From: CAVWZH01 sp963765285
GTDB lineage: Bacteria; Acidobacteriota; Terriglobia; Terriglobales; Acidobacteriaceae
Length of the DNA stretch: 64,000 nucleotides
Direction: 5' to 3'
Assembly (NCBI GenBank): GCA_963765285.1
Contig: CAVXVR010000003.1
Span: forward strand, 1,178,001 to 1,242,000
Numbering within the stretch: position 1 is the first letter of the stretch; each line of letters starts with the position of its first letter. Shown here piece after piece: positions 1-7,148 of this stretch. The position numbers and the translations under genes were made by a program. The notes beneath the pieces are model-generated. The model was given only the letters and a program-made list of their open reading frames with translations, made no database searches and was not told the origin of the DNA.

Positions 1-214
1 CGTCTTTGCGGCGGTACATTCTTTGGCCGGTGCTGCTTTTGATGGGCTTCAATTGGGAAAACTCCGATTCCCAGAAGCGCAACACGTAGGCGGGCAAGCG
101 GCAAAGGCGGGCCACTTCACCGATGCGGAAATAGAGTTTTTCCGGAATCAGCACGTCGGCGGCTTTCGCGGTCTCTTTTGCAGTCCTGGCGACGGATCGA
201 GTGCGCGGGCTCAT
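1..214 (-). CDS. MerR-family transcriptional regulator (partial, runs off the left edge)
   Basis: Reading the minus strand from the ATG at 214 gives an open frame that leaves the window at base 1, so only the N-terminal ~71 residues are visible. After a charged leader of about 25 residues there is YFRIGEVARLCRLPAYVLRF followed by WESEF and STGQRMYRRKD, the helix-turn-helix plus wing typical of MerR DNA-binding domains. In the family this domain binds spaced promoters as a dimer; the effector domain lies outside the window. The gene diverges from the hydantoinase-B-like gene, with about 200 bases between, so it could control that promoter (inference). The family call is secure; the target and effector are unknown. 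Confidence 0.85.
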   Translation of the reverse strand, partial: MSPRTRSVARTAKETAKAADVLIPEKLYFRIGEVARLCRLPAYVLRFWESEFSQLKPIKSSTGQRMYRRKD

Positions 215-412
215 GTTGGGACAGAAAACTTTGGATGCTACAGGCGTTTCTAGCACGAGCGTGGCTTCCGGGACAACCGATTTCTGGTTTGGCAGCACTC
301 AGATGGTCAGGTTGAGCCATTTGGTTAGGTTGGCCCGAGCCATACGAGGACGGAATCCAGCGCATCCACCCCCGCTGTGGCATACACTGGCAAGCGCTTC
401 CCAATCAAGATA

Positions 413-2098
413 ATGCCGCGCGATCCCATTGAACTCGAAATCTTCAAGAACATTTATCGCTCGATAGCGGAGGAAATGGGAGCCGCGCTGCGCCGCACTG
501 CGTTTTCGCCCAACATCAAGGAACGGCGAGACTATTCCTGCGCCGTGTTCGATGCTGCCGGAGAGGTGATTGCCATGGGCGACCATATGCCGGTGCACCT
601 GGGCTCGATGCCGATGTCGGTGCGGGCAGCGATTGAGGCTTGCCCGTTCGCGCCGGGCGATGTGGTAATGCTGAATGACCCCTTCCGCGGGGGGACGCAT
701 TTGCCGGATATCACATTGGTGGCTCCGGTCTATTCGGAAGGCGGGCGAGGGGACCACACGGGTAAGGCTCGCGGGCGAGGCGCCCGCGGCCACACGATCC
801 CGGGTTTTTATGTGGCTTCGCGGGCGCATCATGCCGATGTCGGAGGGACTTATCCGGGGTCGATGGGACTGTGCCGCGAAATCTACCAGGAAGGCTTCCG
901 GATTCCTCCGGTGCGGCTCGTACGCTCGGGCAGGATGGACCGGGACATTCTGGCACTGCTGCTGAACAACGTGCGTACGCCGGGCGAGCGCGAAGGCGAT
1001 CTCGGAGCGCAGATTGCGGCTTGCCATACCGGGGCGGAACGATTGCGCGAGGTTTGCTCGCGTTATGGAAGGGAGCGGGCCCAGCTAGCGGCGGCCGATC
1101 TGCTTGCTTATTCCGAGAAGATGATGCGGGCGTTTCTGCGAAATGTGCCGCCGGGAGTCTATCGGGCGGAAGACTTCCTGGATAACGACGGGATCAGCGA
1201 CCGGCCGGTGAAGATCGCCGTCACCGTGAATGTGTGGGGCACTGCCCCGCACGGGCGAGGCGCCCGCGCCCACACGGTCACGATCGATTTCAGCGGCAGC
1301 GACCCTCAGGTTGAGGGTTGCGTGAATGCCGTGGAAGCCATTACTTACTCGGCGTGCTTTTATGTTTTTCGTTGCCTGCTGGCGGAGGATATTCCGGCAA
1401 CCGCCGGACTGATGCGGCCGATTCAGGTGATCGCGCCCGAGGGAACGGTAGTGAATGCGCGGCCGCCTGCAGCCGTCGCGGGCGGAAACGTGGAGACTTC
1501 GCAGCGCATTGTGGACGTGTTGCTTCGAGCCCTCTCCCAGGCTGTACCGGAGCGCATTCCCGCGGCTGCGTCGGGAACCATGAACAACTTGACCATTGGC
1601 GGAATTGATGCGCGCACCGGGGAACCGTTTGCCTACTACGAGACTATCGCGGGAGGAATGGGGGCGCGGCCTACCAAGCCGGGAGTTTCGGGCGTGCATA
1701 CTCACATGACGAATTCGCTGAATACTCCGGCCGAAGCGCTGGAGTATGCGTATCCGCTTCGCGTGAGGAAGTATTCGTTGCGTCCGGGAAGCGGAGGAGC
1801 TGGACAATTCCGCGGCGGTGCCGGCATTGTCCGCGAAATTGAGGTGCTGACCGATGCTGAGGTCACGCTGCTGGCTGACAGGCGCACCCGGGGGCCCTGG
1901 GGATTGAAAGGCGGCGGCGAGGGAGAGCCGGGAAAGGCTTGCGTCATCCGGGGGGATGGCGCGGTAGAAAAGTTGCCGGGAAAATTTAGCGTGCGGCTGA
2001 AAAAAGGGGAGCGAATCAGAATTGAAAGTCCGGGCGGGGGCGGTTGGGGAAACCCCAAACTTCGAGATAAACCAGGAGGTCGTGATGCACCGTCTTAA
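413..2098 (+). CDS. Hydantoinase B / N-methylhydantoinase B-like (HyuB) protein
   Basis: The 561-residue product has the HyuB fold signatures: an N-terminal IELEIFKNIYRSIAEEMGAA block, GGTHLPDITLVAPV, HHADVGGTYPGSMG and a C-terminal glycine-rich PGGGGWGNP. Family members hydrolyse hydantoins or 5-oxoproline with ATP, normally together with a HyuA subunit; no hyuA is adjacent here, so the substrate is unknown. The frame opens at GTG 377, but ATG 413 matches the conserved N-terminus and is preferred. Two short in-frame insertions carry the same GC-rich palindromic DNA repeat (741-795 and 1232-1275), giving GRGARGHT and GRGARAHT in places where the family usually has no extra loop. The next gene starts within 15 bases upstream of the stop. 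Confidence 0.85.
   Translation: MPRDPIELEIFKNIYRSIAEEMGAALRRTAFSPNIKERRDYSCAVFDAAGEVIAMGDHMPVHLGSMPMSVRAAIEACPFAPGDVVMLNDPFRGGTHLPDITLVAPVYSEGGRGDHTGKARGRGARGHTIPGFYVASRAHHADVGGTYPGSMGLCREIYQEGFRIPPVRLVRSGRMDRDILALLLNNVRTPGEREGDLGAQIAACHTGAERLREVCSRYGRERAQLAAADLLAYSEKMMRAFLRNVPPGVYRAEDFLDNDGISDRPVKIAVTVNVWGTAPHGRGARAHTVTIDFSGSDPQVEGCVNAVEAITYSACFYVFRCLLAEDIPATAGLMRPIQVIAPEGTVVNARPPAAVAGGNVETSQRIVDVLLRALSQAVPERIPAAASGTMNNLTIGGIDARTGEPFAYYETIAGGMGARPTKPGVSGVHTHMTNSLNTPAEALEYAYPLRVRKYSLRPGSGGAGQFRGGAGIVREIEVLTDAEVTLLADRRTRGPWGLKGGGEGEPGKACVIRGDGAVEKLPGKFSVRLKKGERIRIESPGGGGWGNPKLRDKPGGRDAPS
741..795. repeat. Intragenic GC-rich palindromic repeat, copy A
   Basis: The core gcgggcgaggcgcccgc (771-787) is nearly self-complementary and is followed by ggccacac. 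A degenerate half copy, gcgggcgagg then ggaccacac, lies just before it at 741-759. The insertion keeps the HyuB frame and adds a Gly/Arg-rich loop between the LVAPV strand and the HHADVGG block. A second copy lies at 1232-1275 in the same gene. Confidence 0.6.
1232..1275. repeat. Intragenic GC-rich palindromic repeat, copy B
   Basis: This shares cgggcgaggcgcccgcg and a ccacac-type end with copy A. It is bounded by inverted ends gtgtggg (1232-1238) and cccacac (1269-1275). It adds WGTAPHGRGARAHT in frame between two beta-strand-like segments of the HyuB-like protein. Two related insertions in one gene suggest a small dispersed palindromic element rather than chance. Confidence 0.6.
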
Positions 2099-2405
2099 AT
2101 CCGTGGGAGTTCTTTCGTGCGCCAAGATGTTCGGCGTGCTTTACGGTTGCATGGGCTTGATCTTCATACCGTTCGCCCTGATTGGCGGCATGTTCGGTAT
2201 TCTTTCGCAGCAAACGGGAGGCGCGATGGGAGGCGCCGCCTTGCTTGTTTTGGCCGTTCTTGCGCCCGTTATCTACGGCGTGATGGGGTTTCTGCTGGGC
2301 GCATTGACCGCTTGGGTATACAACCTGGTCGCGAAGTGGATGGGTGGGATCGAGCTTGAGTTGCAGGGCCCGATTCAGCCCGGCACGCTGGTGGGTTCCG
2401 TATAG
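2085..2405 (+). CDS. Small two-helix membrane protein, function unknown
   Basis: A 106-residue protein starting MHRLKSVGVLSCAKMFG. A textbook ribosome-binding site AGGAGGT at 2074-2080 fixes the start at ATG 2085 (or the GTG just before it) and places the site inside the 3' end of the hyuB-like gene, so the two are probably cotranscribed. Residues about 14-40 and 50-90 are hydrophobic and glycine-rich and form two membrane spans or hairpins. A short amphipathic tail (GGIELELQGP) ends the protein. I do not recognise a named family with confidence; it resembles small inner-membrane proteins with DUF3566-like appearance. Confidence 0.65.
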   Translation: MHRLKSVGVLSCAKMFGVLYGCMGLIFIPFALIGGMFGILSQQTGGAMGGAALLVLAVLAPVIYGVMGFLLGALTAWVYNLVAKWMGGIELELQGPIQPGTLVGSV

Positions 2406-2472
2406 GCGGACTGCAGCGGGTGCTAAAATCAAGTGTTTGCCCACTCATGTCGTTCTCATAAGGAAGGCAGTC

Positions 2473-3529
2473 ATGCCTCAAACCATGCAGGCGGTTGTGA
2501 AGGCGGAGCCCGCTCCGGGCGCGGAGATTCAGGAAGTCAAAATTCCCGCTTTTGGCCGCAGGGACGTGCTGGTCAAGGTGAAGGTCGCGTCAATCTGCGG
2601 CACCGATCTACATATTTACGAATGGGACCGCTGGGCGCAGAACCGGATTCACCCGCCTTTGATTCCCGGGCACGAATTCTGCGGGGAGGTTGTGGCGTTT
2701 GGCGACGAGGTCACCAGCGTAAAGGAAGGCGACTTCGTTTCGGCCGAGATGCATGTGGCCTGCGGCAAGTGCCTGCAGTGCCGCACAGGCGAAGCCCACA
2801 TTTGCCAGAACGTAAAAATTATCGGGGTCGATGCCAACGGCGCCTTTGCCGAATATGTGGTGATTCCCGAGACCAATATCTGGAAGCTCGATCCCGCCAT
2901 TCCTCTCGAGTACGCCTCGATTCTCGATCCTTTAGGCAACGCAGTGCATTCGGTCCTGGCGGGAGAAATCGCCGCCAAGACTGTGGCCATCACCGGCTGC
3001 GGGCCGATCGGGTTATTTTCTATTGCGGTGGCGCGGGCGGTGGGCGCCGCGCAAGTGTTTGCCATTGAAGTCAATGAACACCGGCGGCGAATTGCTCAAG
3101 ATATGAAAGCCGATTTTGTGCTCGATCCGTCCAAAGAAAATGTGCGCGAGATTGTGATGGAACGGACCGGCGGGCTGGGGGTCGACGTCGTGCTCGAGAT
3201 GGCGGGCCATCCCAGCGCTATTCGGACAGCATTCGACATCGTGCGGCGCGGCGGACGCATTTCCCTCCTCGGACTGACTTCCAAACCCATCTCCCTCAAT
3301 TTCTCTGAAGACATCATCTTCAAGGGCATCACGGTCCAGGGAATCAACGGCCGCCGAATGTACCAGACCTGGTATCAGATGACGGCGCTGCTCAAAGCCG
3401 GAAAACTTGATCTTCACCCGGTGATAACTGACCGCATTGCCATGCAAGGATTTTTCCAAGGCGATGGAACGATTGAAGACCGGCGAGGCCAGCAAGATTC
3501 TGGTGTATCCCAACGGCACAAAACTTTAG
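2473..3529 (+). CDS. tdh: L-threonine 3-dehydrogenase-like zinc alcohol dehydrogenase, frameshifted near the 3' end
   Basis: A medium-chain Zn-dependent dehydrogenase with the Tdh sequence pattern. The N-terminal domain has SICGTDLHIYEWD and PGHEFCGEV (catalytic zinc ligands). CGKCLQCRTGEAHIC supplies the structural-zinc cysteines, and the Rossmann segment is GCGPIGLFSIAVARAVGA. Tdh oxidises L-threonine to 2-amino-3-ketobutyrate with NAD+; the usual partner kbl is not adjacent. The uninterrupted frame runs to 3660, but its last ~70 residues match nothing. Removing one G from the GG at 3448-3449 restores MQDFSKAMERLKTGEASKIL and the expected short tail ending at TAG 3527-3529, for 351 residues, the normal length. 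Frameshift or sequencing error cannot be told apart here. The restored stop overlaps the convergent regulator gene by four bases. Confidence 0.85.
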
Positions 3530-4185
3530 ACCTTGGCCGACATCCTGAGGAGATTGTTCTGAATGGCGTAGGCCACAAGCTGGGCCTTGTTGTGGATGTT
3601 GAGTTTGCGCATAAAGTTGAACTTGTGGGCTTCGACCGTCTTCACGCTCAGGCCGAGTAACTCCGCCACTCGTTTCGCAGTGTTCCCCTCCGCGACCAGG
3701 CGCAGCACTTCCTGTTCACGCGCAGTCAGGCGGTCGATTGAAGGGGTCGTTTTGCCAGCGGCGGAATCTGCGGCCGACCCGGATTGATGCCCGCGCACCA
3801 GCCGGATGAGTTGAGGAACCGGTGTATCCCTGGACAGGTATCCTTGCGCATTCAACTGCATTTCGCCGCCGGTCGCTTCCGACGCATGGGCGCCGAGAAA
3901 GATCAGCCGGATGCTCGGATAGTCGCGCTTGATCAGCCGGGCGGCCTCGGCAGGTGAGCCCCCGCGCATGGCGGCATCCAGCAGGACCACATCGGGATGA
4001 TGCGAGGCAACCTTGTGAAGCAACTCAGAAACCGTGCAGGCCTCGCCGATGACCTCCAGATCCGGTTCGTCCTCCAGCAATCGGCGCACGCCCTGCCGCA
4101 GCAGTACGTGATCGTGCGCCACCAGGCAGCGAATTCTGCCGTGCGCCGAGGTATCGCCGGAATGCATGCGAGGCTGCGTCGACAC
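3526..4185 (-). CDS. NarL/LuxR-type response regulator with a degenerate receiver domain
   Basis: The 219-residue protein has an N-terminal receiver-like domain (about 15-135) and a C-terminal LuxR helix-turn-helix (about 150-215; LTAREQEVLRLVAEGNTAKR, then LSVKTVEAHKFNFMRKL). The phosphoacceptor Asp is present in DVVLLDAAM. However the acidic pair usually seen as DDH is AHDH, the switch Thr/Ser position is Gly (LIFLGAH), and the conserved Lys of GYLLKD is replaced in GYLSRD. Phosphorylation may therefore be weak or absent (inference). The start is taken as GTG 4185 because GGAGGAG lies just upstream; ATG 4167 is an alternative. The gene converges on tdh with overlapping stops. Confidence 0.85.
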   Translation of the reverse strand: MSTQPRMHSGDTSAHGRIRCLVAHDHVLLRQGVRRLLEDEPDLEVIGEACTVSELLHKVASHHPDVVLLDAAMRGGSPAEAARLIKRDYPSIRLIFLGAHASEATGGEMQLNAQGYLSRDTPVPQLIRLVRGHQSGSAADSAAGKTTPSIDRLTAREQEVLRLVAEGNTAKRVAELLGLSVKTVEAHKFNFMRKLNIHNKAQLVAYAIQNNLLRMSAKV

Positions 4186-4388
4186 TACTCCTCCGTGATC
4201 GGCCAGAGAACTTGCGCAAGGTGGAAACCCGCGAGATCTTAAGGCGGAAGCTCTAGTTCCGGGCGCTGCTGAAAGTATGGTTATTCTACCAATTCCGGCG
4301 GCCATGAAGTTGATTCAGGCAAGAAAAATTGTGGCCGAATGAGCGGCTCTTCTGGCCTAGCCAGCCGCATCGGATACAATCCCAAGCG

Positions 4389-4985
4389 ATGCTGCGTTAC
4401 TTCACTTCCGGGGAGTCCCACGGCGAGGCGTTGGTGGCTTTTATTTCCGGGCTGCCGGCTGGGTTAAAAGTGGACCAGGGGTTTCTCGATCGTGAACTGT
4501 GGCGCCGCCAGCAGGGTTATGGGCGGGGCGGGCGCATGAAAATCGAAACCGACAAGGCCCACATTTTGTCGGGAGTGAGAAACGGAGCTACGATCGGTTC
4601 TCCCATCAGCGTGCTTCTTGAGAATAAGGATTGGAAGAACTGGCAGGAGGCCCTCCCAGTGGCGGAGGGCGATCCGGCCAAGCACAAGCGGGTAGCGTCT
4701 CCGCGGCCGGGGCACGCAGATCTCGCCGGGGCCTTGAAATACAACTTTCCAGAGGCCCGATATGTGCTGGAACGCGCCTCGGCCCGGGAGTCGGCGGCGC
4801 GAGTGGCGATCGGAGGCCTGGCGAAGTTGTTTCTTCGGGAACTGGGCATTGAGGTCCTGAGTCATGTGATCGCAGTGGGCGGTGCGGTGGTTGAGAATGA
4901 GATTCCCTGGGAACAGATTCGGCCGCTTTGTGAGGTGAACGAGGTTTTGCTGAATTGCGCTGACGCGACGCCGAACAGCGAATGA
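4389..4985 (+). CDS. aroC: Chorismate synthase, N-terminal part (gene split by a frameshift)
   Basis: Starts MLRYFTSGESHGEALVAFIS, the chorismate synthase N-terminal signature. It continues through RRQQGYGRGGRMKIE and RPGHADLAGALKY and ARESAARVAIGG, all flavin/EPSP-binding blocks. The enzyme converts 5-enolpyruvylshikimate-3-phosphate to chorismate with reduced FMN. The frame fails after EVLLNCADA, reading TPNSE and then stop, whereas the continuation is intact in the next frame at 4982. Adding one base near 4964-4967 would rejoin both parts into about 390 residues, a normal length. Either a one-base deletion or a base-calling error explains this. The gene heads an aroC-def-fmt-rsmB run on the plus strand. 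Confidence 0.9.
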   Translation: MLRYFTSGESHGEALVAFISGLPAGLKVDQGFLDRELWRRQQGYGRGGRMKIETDKAHILSGVRNGATIGSPISVLLENKDWKNWQEALPVAEGDPAKHKRVASPRPGHADLAGALKYNFPEARYVLERASARESAARVAIGGLAKLFLRELGIEVLSHVIAVGGAVVENEIPWEQIRPLCEVNEVLLNCADATPNSE

Positions 4986-5560
4986 AAGATGAAGTGGACA
5001 AGGTACTCAAGACCGGCGATTCGGTTGGCGGAATTTTCGAAGTGGTAGCGCACGGCGTTCCGCCGGGTCTGGGAACGTATGCCCAGTGGGATGAGCGGCT
5101 GGATGGACTGCTTGCCGGTGCGGTCATGTCGTTGCAGGCGGTGAAGGCGGTGGAGATCGGCAGCGGAATCAGCGCCGCGGCTTCCCCAGGTTCGGCGGTG
5201 CATGATGAAATAGGCTATGCTGCTGAGAAGGGTTTCAGCGGTTTCACGCGCACACGAAATAATGCGGGCGGAATTGAAGGCGGCGTCTCCAATGGGGAGG
5301 AGATCCGCGTGCGCGGTTACTTGAAACCGATCTCGACCTTGCGGCGTCCCCTGCAATCGGTGGATTTTTCCAGCCGTGAGACGGTGAAAGCCGCCTACGA
5401 GCGTTCCGACGTGTGCGTTGTGCCGGCGGCCGGTGTGGCGGGGGAAGCGATGGTCGCGCTGACCCTGGCGCGCTGCGCGCTCGAGAAGTTCGGCGGCGAT
5501 TCCATGCTCGAGACATTGCGGAATTTCCAAGGCTATTTGGAGCAACTGAGGAGCTATTGA
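4982..5560 (+). CDS. aroC: Chorismate synthase, C-terminal part (gene split by a frameshift)
   Basis: Reads MKDEVDKVLKTGDSVGGIFE, GVPPGLGTYAQWDERLDG, SLQAVKAVEIGSG and RTRNNAGGIEGGVSNGEEI, the C-terminal half of chorismate synthase. The ATG at 4982 overlaps the upstream stop as ATGA, so coupled translation into two chains is formally possible. In the family this Met is an internal residue (QRMKDEVD-like context), so a frameshift is the simpler reading. All conserved blocks of the enzyme are present across the two parts, with no nonsense codons other than this junction. Confidence 0.85.
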   Translation: MKDEVDKVLKTGDSVGGIFEVVAHGVPPGLGTYAQWDERLDGLLAGAVMSLQAVKAVEIGSGISAAASPGSAVHDEIGYAAEKGFSGFTRTRNNAGGIEGGVSNGEEIRVRGYLKPISTLRRPLQSVDFSSRETVKAAYERSDVCVVPAAGVAGEAMVALTLARCALEKFGGDSMLETLRNFQGYLEQLRSY

Positions 5561-5601
5561 AGTTTCGACAGCAAGATGAACGAGGCACGCCCGACAACTG
5601 A

Positions 5602-6111
5602 ATGATTTATCCGATCGTAAAGCTTGGCAATCCCGTCCTGGAAAAACCAGCCGAACCGGTCACGGTTTTCGACGATGAGCTGAAAAAGCTGGTCGAAGAC
5701 ATGTTCGAGTCCATGTACGAGGCGCGCGGTGTGGGTCTGGCGGCGCCGCAGATCGGCCTTTCCAAACGGCTGGCAGTGATTGATGTAACTTTCAAGGAGG
5801 ACCCCAAAGCGAAACTGGTTTTGGTGAATCCAGAAATTATTCACACCGAAGGCCGCCACACTCAGAATGAAGGTTGCCTGAGCATCCCCGAATTCCGCGA
5901 GCCGGTGACGCGAGCCAACAAAGTGACGGTCCGCGCGCAGGACATACACGGGAAATGGTTCCAGAAAACCGGCGAAGAGCTGCTGGCCCGCGCCTTCCTG
6001 CACGAAACCGATCACTTGAACGGCAAACTCTACATCAGCCATATCAGCGCGCTGAAGCGCGACTTCATGAAACGAAAAATCCGCAAGCTGATGAAAGCGG
6101 GAGAATGGTAG
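5602..6111 (+). CDS. def: Peptide deformylase
   Basis: A 169-residue protein with all three deformylase motifs: GVGLAAPQIG, EGCLSIP and HETDHLNG. The Cys of motif 2 and the two His of motif 3 bind the catalytic metal and the Glu is the base. The enzyme removes the formyl group from nascent proteins. It lies directly before fmt, the enzyme that adds the formyl group to initiator tRNA, the classic def-fmt pair. The start ATG 5602 gives MIYPIVKLGNPVLEKPAEPV, the normal N-terminus. Length is typical and nothing is missing. Confidence 0.97.
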   Translation: MIYPIVKLGNPVLEKPAEPVTVFDDELKKLVEDMFESMYEARGVGLAAPQIGLSKRLAVIDVTFKEDPKAKLVLVNPEIIHTEGRHTQNEGCLSIPEFREPVTRANKVTVRAQDIHGKWFQKTGEELLARAFLHETDHLNGKLYISHISALKRDFMKRKIRKLMKAGEW

Positions 6112-6118
6112 GAATTGT

Positions 6119-6190
6119 GACATTGAATCATTGAGAGACTGAGTCATTGAATCAATGATTCAATGGCTCAATGTTTCAATGACTCAATCG
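6119..6190. repeat. Tandem and inverted TCAATG-type repeats across the def-fmt junction
   Basis: The stretch is built from attgaatca, tcaatgattcaatg, ctcaatg and tcaatgactcaat units. Bases 6121-6134 (cattgaatcattga) are the exact reverse complement of 6152-6165, so a 14-bp stem with a 17-nt loop can form. A second weaker pairing joins 6138-6150 with 6176-6188. The candidate fmt start codons at 6155 and 6179 lie inside it, so the repeat could influence fmt initiation (inference). Confidence 0.6.
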
Positions 6191-7120
6191 CTCCACTTGG
6201 TTTTTTGCGGCACGCCGCGCTTCGCTGTGCCTACTCTGGAGAAGCTGGTCGAGGCGGGCTATTCTGTGCGCCTGGTCGTGACTCAGCCGGACCGGCCTAA
6301 AGGGCGCGGAATGGAGCCTGCGGCGTCGCCCGTCAAGCAAAGCGCAATGGCGCTGGCGCTGCCGGTGGTCCAGCCGGAAAAGATCAAAACGAACGCCGAA
6401 TTCCGCGAACAGCTTGCGGCGATCAAGCCGGATGCGATCATCGTCGTAGGTTACGGACGCATCATCCCGCAATGGATGATTGATCTGCCGCGGCTGGGCA
6501 ACATCAACGTACATGCCTCGCTGTTGCCGAAATATCGTGGAGCGGCGCCGATTCAATGGGCTATTGCCGAGGGAGAGACGATGACCGGCGTGACCACCAT
6601 GCGCATTGACGCTGGTCTTGACACCGGCGACATTCTGCTGCAAAAAGAAATTCCGATCACGCCGGACGACACTGCGGAGACGCTGGCGCCGCGCCTGGCC
6701 ACAATCGGCGGGGATTTATTGGTGGAGACGCTACGCGGGTTGCGGGCTGGTGTGATCGAGCCGCGACCGCAGGATAGTTCCAAAGCGACCCTCGCGCCGA
6801 TCCTGAAGAAAGACGATGGAAGGATCGACTTTCACCGGACCGCGGGCGAAATCATCAACCGCCTGCGCGGATTTCAACCCTGGCCCGGCGCATTCACCAG
6901 TTTTCGTGGCAAGAACCTGAGCATTTGGCAAGCTAAACCGGCAGCGCCTGCCTTGGCCGAGGGTGGGCTGCTGGTTGAATCCGGCCACTTGTTCGTCGGT
7001 TGCGGCGACGGCACTGCCCTGGAACTTCTCGAGGTACAGCCCGAGGGCAAGCGCCGAATGCCCGCCCATGATTTTGTACATGGCTACCAGCCTCGTGCCG
7101 CCGAGAAGTTGGGGACGTGA
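6179..7120 (+). CDS. fmt: Methionyl-tRNA formyltransferase
   Basis: Begins MTQSLHLVFCGTPRFAVPTL and carries the folate-binding and catalytic block NINVHASLLPKYRGAAPIQW and GLDTGDIL of the N-terminal formyltransferase domain. A C-terminal tRNA-binding domain follows (about 205-313, with FQPWPGAFTSF). The enzyme transfers formyl from 10-formyl-THF to Met-tRNAfMet in the cytoplasm. An alternative upstream start at 6155 would add MIQWLNVS, which is encoded by the repeat array and is unlikely to be conserved, so 6179 is preferred. It sits between def and rsmB. Confidence 0.95.
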   Translation: MTQSLHLVFCGTPRFAVPTLEKLVEAGYSVRLVVTQPDRPKGRGMEPAASPVKQSAMALALPVVQPEKIKTNAEFREQLAAIKPDAIIVVGYGRIIPQWMIDLPRLGNINVHASLLPKYRGAAPIQWAIAEGETMTGVTTMRIDAGLDTGDILLQKEIPITPDDTAETLAPRLATIGGDLLVETLRGLRAGVIEPRPQDSSKATLAPILKKDDGRIDFHRTAGEIINRLRGFQPWPGAFTSFRGKNLSIWQAKPAAPALAEGGLLVESGHLFVGCGDGTALELLEVQPEGKRRMPAHDFVHGYQPRAAEKLGT

Positions 7121-7148
7121 GCAGGTTCCTGCATGACGGAGTAGTGTG

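Noticed and set aside
1085..2125. Long minus-strand open frame opposite the hyuB-like gene
   Set aside because: It is the antisense of a clearly conserved gene, with Arg/Ser/His-rich composition typical of GC-rich shadow frames.
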